A stretch of DNA of 64,000 bases from Glycomyces luteolus (GCF_027622875.1 NZ_JAPZVP010000024.1:1-64000), one strand, 5' to 3'. Shown: positions 25,151-34,481, numbered from the stretch's first letter. Numbers and translations: made by a program. Notes: generated by a model not told the origin, from the sequence alone.

Positions 25151-25801
25151 TCAGTCTCGAGCCAGGCCCAGTTCCCCGGCGCGGATGCCGGCCTGGAATC
25201 GTGAGTCGGCGCCGAGGATGGCGAGGAGCTCGGCGACTCTGCGGTGATAGGTGCGCAGCGACATGCCGAGCTGCCGGGCGGCCGCCGCATCGGTGACCCC
25301 GGATCCGAGCGCACGCAGCACCTTGCGGGCCGAATCGTCCAGCAGGGGGCGGTCGGAGGCCAGGAACGCCTCAAGGTCGGCAGCCGCCTCCCAGGCTGCC
25401 TCGAATAGGGCATAGGCCCCGTTGACGAGTGCGGCGGCGTTGCTCATGGTGTACCGGCGGGTGGCTGCCGCGGCGCCGGGAGACTCGGCCAGGATCATGG
25501 TCCGGCGATCGACGAAGACCGTCCCCTGCGGCAGCGGTGCTGCGGTGATTCGGACCTGGAAGCCGTGGGCCGCCATCTCCCGCAAGGCCAGCCGGTCCCG
25601 TTCGTCGGCGAGTACGGCCGGGCTGAACAGCTTGCGGACCGCACCCGCGGAACCGGCCGCACGCAGGCGCGCACTTTCCCGAGCACCGGGAAAGGTGTCC
25701 AGGTCGTGGGCGATGTTGACGAACTCGCCGCCGTGCGCCGCCAGCGGTCCCAACCGGGTCCTGAGCTCGAGATCGCCGTAAAGGGTCACGGTCGCTGTCA
25801 T
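25151..25801 (-). CDS. LuxR-type helix-turn-helix regulator
   Basis: ATG 25801 starts MTATVTLYGDLELRTRLGPL. The central part (VRKLFSPAVLADERDRLALR, VFVDRRTMILAES) is the sensor-like region of TrmB/LuxR hybrid regulators. The C-terminus SARKVLRALGSGVTDAAAAR, QLGMSLRTYHRRVAELLAIL is a LuxR-type helix-turn-helix. At 216 residues it resembles small actinobacterial regulators with a degenerate sensor. It is divergent from the aldo-keto reductase at 25874, its probable target. Confidence 0.8.
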   Translation of the reverse strand: MTATVTLYGDLELRTRLGPLAAHGGEFVNIAHDLDTFPGARESARLRAAGSAGAVRKLFSPAVLADERDRLALREMAAHGFQVRITAAPLPQGTVFVDRRTMILAESPGAAAATRRYTMSNAAALVNGAYALFEAAWEAAADLEAFLASDRPLLDDSARKVLRALGSGVTDAAAARQLGMSLRTYHRRVAELLAILGADSRFQAGIRAGELGLARD

Positions 25802-25873
25802 CCACCCATTATGCCGTGGCAGAAACCTGCCAGCGCCTGGAACGGGGGCGGGTTCCGAAGAACACTGGGGCCC

Positions 25874-26722
25874 ATGAACAACGACTTTCTCCTCGGCGGC
25901 GACCTGCGGGTCGATCGCTTCGGATTCGGCGCGATGCGCCTGCCGTCCCAGCAGGGCATGGGCGGCCCCGCCCGCGACCCCGAGACCGGGCGCGCCGTGC
26001 TGCGGCGCGCCATCGAACTCGGTGTGAACCACATCGACACCGCCGACTTCTACGTGAGCGGCGACGGCGCGGTACGCGCGAACACCCTCATCCGCGAAGC
26101 ACTGCACCCGTACCCGTCCGACCTCGTCATCGCCACCAAAGTGGGCCCGAAGATCGGACCGCAGGGCCTCGCCCACGCCACTGCCGCCGAGCTGCGGGGC
26201 CTGATCGAGGACAACCTCAAGAATCTCGGCGTGGACCGGCTCGACCTGGTCTACCTGCGCATCGGCCCGATGGCACCACCGCATGGCGAGTCACTCGCCG
26301 ACCGCTTCGAAGCACTCGCGGCGCTCCGCGAGGAGGGCCTGATCCGCCACCTGGGCATCAGCAACGTCGACACCGACCACCTGGCCGAGGCCCTGTCGAT
26401 CGCACCCGTCGTCGCGGTGCAGAACCACTTCCACGCCGGCTGGAGCGACGACGCCTCGATGCTGGCGGCCTGCGAGCGGCGGGGCATCGCCTTCGTCCCG
26501 TTCTTCCCCATCGGCGGCGGCCGCGACCTGGACGACGAGCGGCTGGCCAAGATCGCCGCCCGGCACGGCGCCACGGTGCCGCAGGTCGGCTTGGCCCTGC
26601 TCCTCGCGCAGTCGTCGGCCACCCTGGCCATTCCTGGTACCGGCACCGTCTCGCACCTGGAGGAGAACCTGGCCGCGGCCCAGATCGTCCTGACAGCGGA
26701 AGACCTCGCCGAATTCGCCTGA
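25874..26722 (+). CDS. aldo/keto reductase
   Basis: The 282-residue protein has the barrel start GFGAMRLPSQ. The active site comprises Asp and Tyr in HIDTADFYVSGD, Lys in VIATKVGP and the RLDLVYLRIG strand. NADPH-binding residues lie in IPGTGTVSHLEENLAAA. ATG 25874 is only 72 bp from the divergent LuxR-type regulator. It is a soluble cytosolic reductase of carbonyl compounds; the substrate is unknown. Confidence 0.92.
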   Translation: MNNDFLLGGDLRVDRFGFGAMRLPSQQGMGGPARDPETGRAVLRRAIELGVNHIDTADFYVSGDGAVRANTLIREALHPYPSDLVIATKVGPKIGPQGLAHATAAELRGLIEDNLKNLGVDRLDLVYLRIGPMAPPHGESLADRFEALAALREEGLIRHLGISNVDTDHLAEALSIAPVVAVQNHFHAGWSDDASMLAACERRGIAFVPFFPIGGGRDLDDERLAKIAARHGATVPQVGLALLLAQSSATLAIPGTGTVSHLEENLAAAQIVLTAEDLAEFA

Positions 26723-26864
26723 GCGGACCGGTGCACTCGCCGAGCACTCGATCGAAGGGCGCGTCCTAGTCGCAAGGCCGGTCAGCGCGATGTACAACTG
26801 AGAAAATCGGCTCGCCTAGAAAAACCGATCTACAGGCGACAGCCATCAGAATCAGGAGTGCCGT

Positions 26865-27741
26865 GTGCCGAGCCTTGCGATGCGGACGCTGTCGGTCGTG
26901 TTGAGAGCGACGAGGAAGCCGGCCATGGCCACGGCCGAACGAGCACGGGCCGACATGAACAAGCCCAAGGCCGACCCCACGCCACCCGCGACACTGCGGC
27001 GGCGCCATGCGGTGACCGTCCGGATGGTCGAGGGCTTTCCCTCCCGTCGCCCCTCGATCAGTGCCCGAGCCGGACAAAGCACTGATCTACCTGCATGGCG
27101 GCGCCTACATCCACGAGATCACCCGCCGACACTGGCATTTCATCTCCCGCTTGGCCGATGCCGGCCGCCGAGTCGACGTCCCCCTCTATGGGCTTGCGCC
27201 CCAGCACGTCTACCGCGAGGCGTTTCCCTTGGTCACCGACGTCCACCGGAACCTGCTCGATCGGTACCCACCGGAATCGATCACCTGGGCCGGCGACTCG
27301 GCCGGCGGGGGACTCGCACTCGCAGTGACCCAGACCCTTCCCGGAACCGGACTGCCCATGGCAGCCAGGCTCATCCTGCTGTCCCCCTGGCTGGACATCA
27401 CCCTGTCGAACCCTCGGATCCGGCAGATAGAACAACGAGATCCGTGGCTGTCCAGAGCGGGCCTCATCGAAGCCGGACGGGCATGGGCAGGCGGAGACGA
27501 CCCGCACGACCCGCGATTGAGTCCGATCAACGGCCCTATGGCCGGGCTGCCACCTATCGACCTGTACATCGGGACCGCCGACATCTTCGACCCCGACGCC
27601 CGGAGACTCCGCGAACAGGCCGAGCAAGCCGGCACCACCATCCGCCTCACCGAGGTCGAAGGCGCCTTCCACGTCTACGCCCTGGCGCCCGTACCCGAAG
27701 CACGCGTATCAACTCGAGCCATCCTCGCCGCACTGCAATAG
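26865..27741 (+). pseudogene. alpha/beta hydrolase (HSL family), frameshifted
   Basis: The first part from GTG 26865 reads MRTLSVVLRATRKPAMATAE...RHAVTVRMVEGFP, typical of the cap of these esterases. The catalytic body is in another frame from about 27061: LIYLHGGAYIHEITRRH (oxyanion HGGA), TWAGDSAGGGL (Ser nucleophile), GTADIFDPD (Asp) and GAFHVYALAP (His). About 15 residues between the parts are lost with the shift near 27045-27060. GTG 27061 could start a shortened protein, but without the N-terminal cap. A single sequencing error is an alternative explanation. Confidence 0.75.
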
Positions 27742-27883
27742 TCCTTGACTGCTTGCAGTTATGGTCGAGTCAGGGTGGAGAGCTGAACTCTCATCCAAAT
27801 GGATCTGCGCAGGATTTGACACAACTCCTAGCTTTGGCGGAGATGTTTGGTCTGCTTTAGCGTCAACCGGTGATTACGGCAGG
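27742..27883 (+). other. short tail of an unrecognised coding frame before the IS ends
   Basis: A plus frame ends ELNSHPNGSAQDLTQLLALA, EMFGLL and stop at about 27860. It looks like the end of a protein but has no start or family I can name. It sits between the esterase pseudogene and the outermost IS21-type repeat. Confidence 0.3.
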
Positions 27884-27901
27884 TGGTTTGGGTCGCGCTA
27901 C

Positions 27902-28067
27902 GGCGGAAAGTTTGGATCGCACCAACATCGATACTGGCTGATGTTCTGGTAGTGGTGGGCCTCGATGTCAGAAAGTTTGGATCGCACCTCGACGACTGAA
28001 GGCATCGACGGGAATCGATCGACGGAAACCGGACCGCGACGCCCGGGCGGAAAGTTCGGGTCGCACC
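27902..28067 (+). repeat. IS21-type left-end repeats
   Basis: Copies of (G)GCGGAAAGTTTGGATCGC at 27902, 27968 (starts TCAGAAAG) and 28046 (GGCGGAAAGTTCGGGTCGC). These are likely transposase-binding sites. Confidence 0.8.
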
Positions 28068-28098
28068 TGGCCGCACTCGGGTGAGTGACGGCCCGCCA

Positions 28099-28884
28099 TC
28101 AGCTTCCGGCCGAATCGTAGGAGCGCAGGCCCGCACGGCAAACGAGGCCCGCGACGACCACGTTGACCACCACCGCGGCGAGGATGCCGATCGCCCACCA
28201 CGGTGAGGCCCGTCCGGTGAGGATCTGGACGGGGATGAAGCTGGCGAAGGCGAACGGCAGCGCCCAGGTGGCGATCTGGCGCACCAGCGTGGGGTACATC
28301 GTCAGCGGGAAACGCATGGTGTCGTTCTGGAGGTCTTGTGCGACCCAGGCGAAGACGGGCATGTGCCCTTTGATCCAGAAGTTGATCGCGCACAAGGTGG
28401 TCTGGAGTGCGGACTGGATGACGACCGCGCAGGCCAGGAGGATCAGGCCGACCGGGATCTGCGCGAGGCCGAGCCCGGCGCCGACCCAGCCGTAGGCGGC
28501 CATCGCGATACCGAGGGTCGCCCCGCCGATCGAGTGGAGGTCGAGGTGGTGGGAGGCTACCTGGAGGATGACCGGGGCGGGTCGGGTGATGAAGTAGTCC
28601 ATGCCGCCGTTGAGGACCATGGATCCCAGGCCCCAGATCCCGTCCCAGAACAGGCCGGCCAAGGCGGTCGAGAGCGACAGGAAGCCGACCAGGATGAGCA
28701 CTTCGTGGTAGCTCCATCCGGCGACTGCGGTGATGTTGCCGAACAGGACGGTGATGAAGGCGAACTGGAGGGCCTGGGACAGGGCTCCGACGGCGACCAT
28801 GATCCAGAATTCGGTCGGGTACTCCAGGGCTGAGCGGACGTGGGCGATCATCTCGTGTCGGTATACGGCTGCGGTGTGGCGCAT
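28099..28884 (-). CDS. ABC-2 family permease 1
   Basis: ATG 28884 (GGAGG at 5-6 nt) starts MRHTAAVYRHEMIAHVRSAL. The 261-residue protein has six hydrophobic segments, such as FWIMVAVGALSQALQFAFIT and WWAIGILAAVVVNVVVAGLV. It belongs to the ABC-2-type permeases that occur as gene pairs with one ATPase. It overlaps the upstream permease by ATGA-type coupling. It is probably non-functional as an exporter because the ATPase is deleted. Confidence 0.8.
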   Translation of the reverse strand: MRHTAAVYRHEMIAHVRSALEYPTEFWIMVAVGALSQALQFAFITVLFGNITAVAGWSYHEVLILVGFLSLSTALAGLFWDGIWGLGSMVLNGGMDYFITRPAPVILQVASHHLDLHSIGGATLGIAMAAYGWVGAGLGLAQIPVGLILLACAVVIQSALQTTLCAINFWIKGHMPVFAWVAQDLQNDTMRFPLTMYPTLVRQIATWALPFAFASFIPVQILTGRASPWWAIGILAAVVVNVVVAGLVCRAGLRSYDSAGS

Positions 28885-28886
28885 GC

Positions 28887-29684
28887 TCATCCTCCGTGGA
28901 TCGTGACCTGTTTGACCGCGTGGCGCCACAGCACTCGCGCGGCAACCCAGAGCCCGATTACCCAGGCGGCTTCGGCGGCGATGAGCCCAAGCGCGCCGAG
29001 GGTGTCGACACGGCCGAGGTAGATGCTCGACGGTGTGGTGGTGAAGTGCGGGAACGGCAGGCACCAAGCGAGGGCCTGGAGCCAGGAGGGCATGAGCGCC
29101 AAGGGGATCGTCACGCCTGAGAAGAACGCTACGAGCGATTCGCGCGCGAACATGATCGTCCCGTAACGGTGCGTCCAGAAGCACGCCAGGACCGACAGAT
29201 AGACGACTTCGAACGACAATGGGAACAGCAGCAGGATGCTGACGGCGGTCAAGGCACCGGCCAGGGCTGAGGCCGGGGCCGGCGGGGTGAACAGTAGCCA
29301 GGCGCCGACGCTGCCGATGGCGGCGGTCGGCAGGCTGGCGATCATCGAGCCTATGTACTCGGCGGCGCGGGCCCGCTGGAAGTCGACGGGCCGGGTCAGG
29401 TCGATTGCGACCATGCCGTCGAGGATGCGTTCGGCGACCTGGCCATGCGCGCCGCCGTAGGCGAGGGTGATGGTGACGAAGCTGATGACGATGTAGGCGC
29501 GCATCGCCTCCCAGTCGTATCCGGCCATGGAGCCGTCATCGAGCAGGTGGCGCCACAGGGCCATCCCCACAAGCAGCGAGCTGCCGCCGAGGATGACACC
29601 GATGAGCCAGTTGAACTTGTGGGCCATCTGGCCCTTGAGCGAGATGACCGCGAGGGCACGTTCGGCCGCGAGGGGATAGGTCAA
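28887..29684 (-). CDS. ABC-2 family permease 2
   Basis: TTG 29684 overlaps the ATPase stop (TTGA) and starts LTYPLAAERALAVISLKGQM, then AHKFNWLIGVILGGSSLLVG. Six membrane segments and RPVDFQRARAAEYIGSM match the second permease type of paired ABC-2 exporters. The 265 residues are intact. Partner of permease 1. Confidence 0.8.
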   Translation of the reverse strand: MTYPLAAERALAVISLKGQMAHKFNWLIGVILGGSSLLVGMALWRHLLDDGSMAGYDWEAMRAYIVISFVTITLAYGGAHGQVAERILDGMVAIDLTRPVDFQRARAAEYIGSMIASLPTAAIGSVGAWLLFTPPAPASALAGALTAVSILLLFPLSFEVVYLSVLACFWTHRYGTIMFARESLVAFFSGVTIPLALMPSWLQALAWCLPFPHFTTTPSSIYLGRVDTLGALGLIAAEAAWVIGLWVAARVLWRHAVKQVTIHGG

Positions 29685-29835
29685 TTGACCAGCTTCCCGT
29701 CGCGAAGACGGAGGAAGTGGTTGCTGAGGGACTGAGCTTGAGTGATGGGCACGCGCCGAAGATAGAGACTTCCTCCCCATTGAGACCAGCGGTTTTCTCA
29801 GGTCTCAGGACGCAACGGCCGTCCCACGAGATCAC
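29681..29835 (-). pseudogene. ABC exporter ATPase, internally deleted remnant
   Basis: The minus strand ends ITQAQSLSNHFLRLRDGKLV-N-stop, the typical C-terminus of an ABC-2 exporter ATPase. Just before it, in another frame, LNGEEVSIFG resembles the segment after Walker A. Everything from there to the H-loop region is missing, along with the true start. The exporter therefore lacks its motor. Confidence 0.65.
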
Positions 29836-30007
29836 CAAGGCCCTGCAGGGCTGGTCAGGGGGTTCCGGAACCCATCCGAGCTGGTCCAGAACTCAGGCGA
29901 GCACTCGCTTAGGCAAGGCGACACGCCGAGCGGTCAGCGACGCAGTTGCGGTGTTCGGGCTGGTGAGCGGTTTAGGTTGATGCCTGGTCGTATCAGGAGG
30001 CCAGGTT

Positions 30008-31672
30008 TTGTCACGTGTGGAATTGTTCGAGCGGATTCGTCGTGACCGCCGAGTGGACCCGTCGGTGTCGCAGCGGGAGCTGATGAAGCGCCACGGGGTG
30101 TCGCGCAGGACGGTGGTGCAGGCGCTGTCGTCGGCGCTGCCTCCGCCGCGCAAACCGGTGAACGGCCGCCCGCGGGTGCTGGCCCCGGTCGAGGAGTTCA
30201 TCGACGAGATGCTGCGCTCGGACGTGACCGCGCCGAAGAAGCAGCGGCACACGATCGAGCGGATCTGTCAACGCCTCGCGCGCGAGTACGACTTCCGGGA
30301 GGCCTCGTACTCAGCGATCCGCGACTACGTCGCGCGCCGCCGCCCCGAGGTCACCGCCGAGGTCCGGTCGGGCCAGGGTGTCGTCGAGGGGATGGTCCCG
30401 CAGCAGCACCTGCCCGGCGAAGAGGCCGAAGTGGACTTCCACGATGTCACGGTCGAGCTCGCGGGCAAGAAGGTCGTTTGCTACCAGTTCACCTTCCGAC
30501 TGTCCTACTCGGGCAAAGCCATTCACCGGGTCTTCGCCTCCTGCGGGCAGGAGGCGTTCATCGAGGGCCACATCGAGGCGTTCGCGGTGCTCGGCGGGAT
30601 CCCGACCCGGCACGTCCGCTACGACAACTTGTCGCCGGCGGTGACGAAAGTGCTGCTGGGCCGCTCGCGCAAGGAGACCCAACGCTGGCTGGCGTTCCGC
30701 TCGCACATGGGCTTCGACGCGTTCTACTGCCAGCCGGGCTCCGGCGGCGCGCACGAGAAGGGCGGGGTCGAGCACGAGGGCGGCCGGTTCCGCCGCAACT
30801 ACCTGGTCCCACCGCCGGTCGTTGAGACGCTCGCGGAGCTAAACAAGCGCCTGGCCCGGATCGACGCTACCGAGGACATCCGGCATGTCCACGGTCGCCT
30901 CGAGACCATCGGTGAGCGGTTCGCCCAAGAGGAGGAGCTGCTGCGGCTGGTCCCGGATGAGGAGTTTGAGCCGGGAACGGTCAAGACTCCGAAGGTCCGC
31001 CGCGACTGCCGCATCGTGGTCATGCAGTGCTACTACTCGGTTCCGGCCCGGTTCATCGGCAGGAAGGTCCGAGTGAGCTTGCGGGCTAACGAGCTGCTGG
31101 TGTTCGACGGCCGCAAGGTCATCGCCCGGCATCAGCGCCTTGCGCGCCGCTACGACTTCTCAGACCACCTCGACCACTACCTGGAGATCCTGGCCGCCAA
31201 GCCCGGGGCCCTGGCCGGGTCGACCGCTCTGGCCCAGGCCCGCGAGTCCGGGGCCTTCACCGAAGCGCACGACGCGTTCTGGGACGCGGCCAGGGAAGCC
31301 CGAGGCGACGCCGAGGGCACCAGGGCCTTGATCGAGGTGCTCCTGCTGCACCGCTTGATGCCCGCCGAGGCCGTCGTCGCCGGTTTGCGGGCGACGCTGC
31401 GGGCCGGGTCGTCCACACCGGAGCTGGTCGCCATTGAAGCCCGTAAGGCCATCGAAGCGGGGACCGTCGCGGCCGATGCCCCGCCGCCGATCAGTCTGCC
31501 CGAGCCCGTCCTCGTCGAAGACGACCCCGATGAGGACGAGGCCGACGACGGCCACCGCGCCGAGGTGATCTCCCTGCACGCGCGCCGTCTGCTTTCGGCC
31601 GGGGGCCACCCGGCTCCCCAGATTTCTGTCTACGACCAGTTGCTGTCCAAGAAGAAAGGCCACTCGGCTTGA
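30008..31672 (+). CDS. istA: IS21-family transposase IstA
   Basis: The 554-residue protein has an N-terminal helix-turn-helix (SQRELMKRHGVSRRTVVQAL). The DDE catalytic core has Asp in EAEVDFHDVTV, Asp in HVRYDNLSPAV and Glu in GGVEHEGGRFRRNY. The C-terminal acidic tail (VEDDPDEDEADDGHRAEV) is common in IstA. It starts at TTG 30008 and overlaps istB by ATGA-like coupling (31669/31672). It looks intact and could still transpose. Confidence 0.95.
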   Translation: MSRVELFERIRRDRRVDPSVSQRELMKRHGVSRRTVVQALSSALPPPRKPVNGRPRVLAPVEEFIDEMLRSDVTAPKKQRHTIERICQRLAREYDFREASYSAIRDYVARRRPEVTAEVRSGQGVVEGMVPQQHLPGEEAEVDFHDVTVELAGKKVVCYQFTFRLSYSGKAIHRVFASCGQEAFIEGHIEAFAVLGGIPTRHVRYDNLSPAVTKVLLGRSRKETQRWLAFRSHMGFDAFYCQPGSGGAHEKGGVEHEGGRFRRNYLVPPPVVETLAELNKRLARIDATEDIRHVHGRLETIGERFAQEEELLRLVPDEEFEPGTVKTPKVRRDCRIVVMQCYYSVPARFIGRKVRVSLRANELLVFDGRKVIARHQRLARRYDFSDHLDHYLEILAAKPGALAGSTALAQARESGAFTEAHDAFWDAAREARGDAEGTRALIEVLLLHRLMPAEAVVAGLRATLRAGSSTPELVAIEARKAIEAGTVAADAPPPISLPEPVLVEDDPDEDEADDGHRAEVISLHARRLLSAGGHPAPQISVYDQLLSKKKGHSA

Positions 31673-32481
31673 CTCAGATCACCGGCACCACACGAGTGCC
31701 CAGCCCCCGCACCGCCACCGCCGGCGGCCTGGGCGCGGTCGACGCGGCCATCATCGACGCCTGCGTCGCGCTGCGCCTGCCCTCCATACGCGACAACTAC
31801 GCCGAGATCGCCGAACGCGCCTTGCGCGACCGCTCGAACTACCTGGGCTTCCTGCTGGAGCTTTTGAAGAACGAGTGCGAGCACCGCGACGAGCGCCGCA
31901 AGGAGCGCCTGGTCCGCGGCGCGAACTTCCACCGCCCCAAACGCATCGAGGACTTCGACTACGGCGCCAACCACAACGTCACACCTGAGCAGGTCAACTC
32001 GCTGACCGACCCGTCCTGGGTGCTCTCCGGGCAGCCGCTCTGTCTCATCGGCGGCTCCGGGACCGGCAAGTCCCATCTGCTCATCGGCATCGGCACCGCC
32101 ATCGCCGAAGCGGGCCTGAAAGTCCGCTACACCACCACGGCCGCCCTGGTCAACGAGCTCGTCGAAGCCGCGCACGAGAAGCACTTGACCAAGACCATCC
32201 ACAAATACGGCCGCTACGACCTGCTCTGCCTGGACGAGTTCGGCTACCTCAACCTGGACCGGACGAGCGCGAAGCTGCTGTTCCAGATCTTCACCGAGCG
32301 CGAGGAACGCCGCTCGATCGCGGTCGCCTCCAACGCCCCGTTCGGAGAATGGTCCAAGACCTTCACCGAGGAACGGCTCTGCGGCGCCATCGTCGACCGG
32401 CTCACCTTCAAAGGCCACGTCATCGAGACCGGCCACGAGTCCTACCGGCTGATGACCACCCTCGCAGAGCGAGGCGCGTAA
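31669..32481 (+). CDS. istB: IS21-family helper ATPase IstB
   Basis: The 270-residue AAA+ protein has Walker A GGSGTGKSHLLIGIG, Walker B YDLLCLDEFGYL and sensor-like SIAVASNAPFGEW. IstB assists IstA by selecting and remodelling target DNA. It is full length and translationally coupled to istA. Confidence 0.95.
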   Translation: MTQITGTTRVPSPRTATAGGLGAVDAAIIDACVALRLPSIRDNYAEIAERALRDRSNYLGFLLELLKNECEHRDERRKERLVRGANFHRPKRIEDFDYGANHNVTPEQVNSLTDPSWVLSGQPLCLIGGSGTGKSHLLIGIGTAIAEAGLKVRYTTTAALVNELVEAAHEKHLTKTIHKYGRYDLLCLDEFGYLNLDRTSAKLLFQIFTEREERRSIAVASNAPFGEWSKTFTEERLCGAIVDRLTFKGHVIETGHESYRLMTTLAERGA

Positions 32482-32590
32482 GGCACGGAACGGGCCCCTC
32501 GCGTTCAGGCCGGCTATCAGGACCGGCAGGCGCGAGGGACCCGACCAACACTGATCCTAGACACCCCAGTCCCCACCGCCGCGACCAAAA

Positions 32591-32760
32591 CGCGTCCCAA
32601 ACTTTCCGCCCGAACTCACCCCGCGCCCCACCGATTTCAGCCGAGTGCGATCCAAACTTTCCGCCTGAACACCGCGACCCGAACCCCCGTCGATCGGCAT
32701 TCTTCGATGTCTCGGCGCACGCACTGCGACCCGAACTTCCCGCCCGAGCGCGACCCATTT
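32591..32760 (-). repeat. IS21-type right-end repeats
   Basis: CGTCCCAAACTTTCCGCCC (32593), GCGATCCAAACTTTCCGCC (32647), GCGACCCGAACTTCCCGCC (32726) and GCGCGACCCATTT (32748). They are inverted relative to the left-end set, as expected for element ends. Confidence 0.8.
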
Positions 32761-32993
32761 CACCTGTCGAAATCAAACCGGTTCATATGCGAGGCGCACG
32801 AAGGGTATCGGATGTTCGTGGCAGACGGGCTCTTAGTATCTATTATGGACGGTCTTTCAGAGCCGATTTACGAGCCATTCGCCGTGGAGAATGATGCTCA
32901 AAGTTGCCGGATGATGACTATCGATGACCAACACGAGGTATGATCTACCTGCGAGGATGATCAGGAAATCGGACTCTCAAGGCCATAAAATAG
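32761..32993. other. AT-richer spacer with a short coding scrap
   Basis: The plus frame RFICEAHEGYRMFVADGLLV, SIMDGLSEPIYEPFAVEND ends at 32943. It is less GC-rich than its surroundings and has no family I can name. It may be the end of a gene from an integrated element. Confidence 0.3.
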
Positions 32994-33051
32994 ACTTGAG
33001 GTGCTAGTGTCCTATTATGGACGTGGGGGTTCAAGTCCCCCCTCGCGCACA
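32994..33051 (+). other. tRNA-Leu(GAG) 3' half, attachment-site remnant
   Basis: From the anticodon loop onward the sequence is a class II leucine tRNA: loop TTGAGGT, stem GCTAG, variable arm GTCC-TATTAT-GGAC, T arm GGGGG-TTCAAGT-CCCCC and acceptor CTCGCGCAC with discriminator A. The 5' half is absent: bases before the loop do not pair with GCTAG. This is what is left when an element integrates into the anticodon-to-3' part of a tRNA gene. A terminator follows. Confidence 0.75.
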
Positions 33052-33057
33052 GAAAGA

Positions 33058-33087
33058 AAGGCCCCGGTTATCCGGGGCCTTCTTTTT
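33058..33087 (+). terminator. rho-independent terminator
   Basis: AAGGCCCCGG-TTAT-CCGGGGCCTT is followed by CTTTTT. It is placed right after the tRNA-Leu fragment and faces the 3' end of the integrase gene. Confidence 0.9.
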
Positions 33088-33092
33088 CGCGC

Positions 33093-34379
33093 CTACAATG
33101 AGCTTTTGCCTTTGGCGCTCGCTAGCTGGGAGCCATTCTGGGAGCCAAGTTGGCTCCTCGACTCTCCTTTATGGTCCGTTGCATGTTGTCCGGTAGCCTT
33201 GTCCAGGAGTTCGGCTCCTGCGGTGATGACCGGTCGGAGTTGGTGCCGGTACACCTTCCATGTGGTGGCGAGGTCCTTGTGTCCGAGCAGGTCGGCGATG
33301 AGCTCGACCGGGGCGCCGGCTTCGGACAAGAGCGAGGTGAAGGTGTGGCGCAGTTCCCTGGGCGTCCACGATCCCGGCAAGCCAGCCTTGGTCGCGACCT
33401 TCTGCACCTGGTCGTGCACTGACTCGGCCACCTGAACGGTGTCCGTGCGGGTGCCGAACACGTAGACGATCCCCTCCGACTTCCAACCGTGCTCGGCGCG
33501 CCATTTCTGCTGCTGCTCTTGATGCTCGGTGAGGATCTCCACGGCGAGTGCAGGCAGGCCGATGGTCCGGCGGCTCTTCGCGGTCTTGGTGTCGCCGCCT
33601 GCGCGGACCGATCGCCAGATCTCGACATGGGGAGCGACCGTCTGGAGATGCTCTTGGCCGCAGGAGCAGATCTGGCCCCTGGTCGGGTTGAGGTGCAGGT
33701 GCCGCCATTCGAGGGGCCGGGCTTCCTCGGTGCGGATGCCGGTGAAGACCGACAGCGCGATGTACCCGCGGATCGGTCGGTGCCGGCTGGTGTCGAGCAG
33801 TGCCATGGTCTGCTCGAGTGTCAGTGCTTTGCTGGGCCTGCCGAGTTGGCCGCGCGGGGCGTCGACGAGTGCGGCGACGTTCCTGCTGGCATGGTTGTGT
33901 GCCTCGGCGAATCGGATGATCCGCCGCAGTGTGCTCAACCGCTTCTTGACCGAACCTGTCGACAGCTCCCGGGCCATGACATCGAGCCAGGCATCCACCT
34001 CGTCAGCCTTGAGTTCCTTCAGTTTTGCGTGGCCCAGGTGGGGGAGGATCCACTTCCCTACGATCCTGCGGAGCTCGTCCGCGGTGCCTTCGGCCAGATG
34101 ATGCATGCCGTGCGCGAGGAAGTCCTCGCAGGCGTCAGCGACGGTGTAGTCGTTCCCCAGATCGATCCCGCGGTCGAAATCCTCGCGCAGAGCGTCCAGC
34201 TTCGCCTGAACCTGATCGACACTGTGTCCGGTGACCTTGGGGCGGATCCTGCGGTTGTCTGGTCCTCGGCCCACCGAGAGCAGTCCGACGAATCGGCCCG
34301 TCGACTTGTCCCAGAAGATCGAACCCGACCCGTTCGGCGCACGCATCCGTGGGGTGTGCCGGGGTCGCTGCGCAGCCAC
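33093..34379 (-). CDS. tyrosine site-specific integrase
   Basis: The 428-residue recombinase has an N-terminal arm-binding part (RAPNGSGSIFWDKSTGRFVG), a SAM-like core-binding domain (EDFLAHGMHHLAEGTADELR) and a catalytic domain. The catalytic residues are Arg in FTGIRTEEARPLEW, HxxR-type TPRELRHTFTSL and Tyr in WKVYRHQL. A Cys-containing insert (QICSCGQEH) is unusual. It has the style of actinomycete integrative elements. It lies between a tRNA-Leu 3' half and a second tRNA-like 3' end, so it belonged to an element, of which no other gene is clear. It appears intact. Confidence 0.92.
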   Translation of the reverse strand: MAAQRPRHTPRMRAPNGSGSIFWDKSTGRFVGLLSVGRGPDNRRIRPKVTGHSVDQVQAKLDALREDFDRGIDLGNDYTVADACEDFLAHGMHHLAEGTADELRRIVGKWILPHLGHAKLKELKADEVDAWLDVMARELSTGSVKKRLSTLRRIIRFAEAHNHASRNVAALVDAPRGQLGRPSKALTLEQTMALLDTSRHRPIRGYIALSVFTGIRTEEARPLEWRHLHLNPTRGQICSCGQEHLQTVAPHVEIWRSVRAGGDTKTAKSRRTIGLPALAVEILTEHQEQQQKWRAEHGWKSEGIVYVFGTRTDTVQVAESVHDQVQKVATKAGLPGSWTPRELRHTFTSLLSEAGAPVELIADLLGHKDLATTWKVYRHQLRPVITAGAELLDKATGQHATDHKGESRSQLGSQNGSQLASAKGKSSL

Positions 34380-34481
34380 GAAGCCGCCTCCGAAGGAGGT
34401 CCTATCTCCATCGTATGGACCTAGGGGCCGGCCGGATGAGGAACGCCTTCCGCTCCCAGCCGAGCCTCGGAACGGTCGTGA

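Larger units (their letters stand above)
27884..32760 (+). mobile_element. IS21-family element with ABC-2 exporter remnant inside its ends
   Basis: At the left edge, TGGTTTGGGTCGCGC is followed by three copies of GGCGGAAAGTT(T/C)GG(A/G)TCGCACC. At the right edge the same motifs occur in inverted order (GAGCGCGACCCA outermost). Multiple 20-bp terminal repeats are the hallmark of IS21 ends. istA and istB lie at the right. An IS21 element is normally about 2-2.6 kb; here ~4.9 kb lies between the ends because an ABC-2 exporter remnant occupies the left part. It is either a passenger or the product of nested insertion and deletion. Confidence 0.7.
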
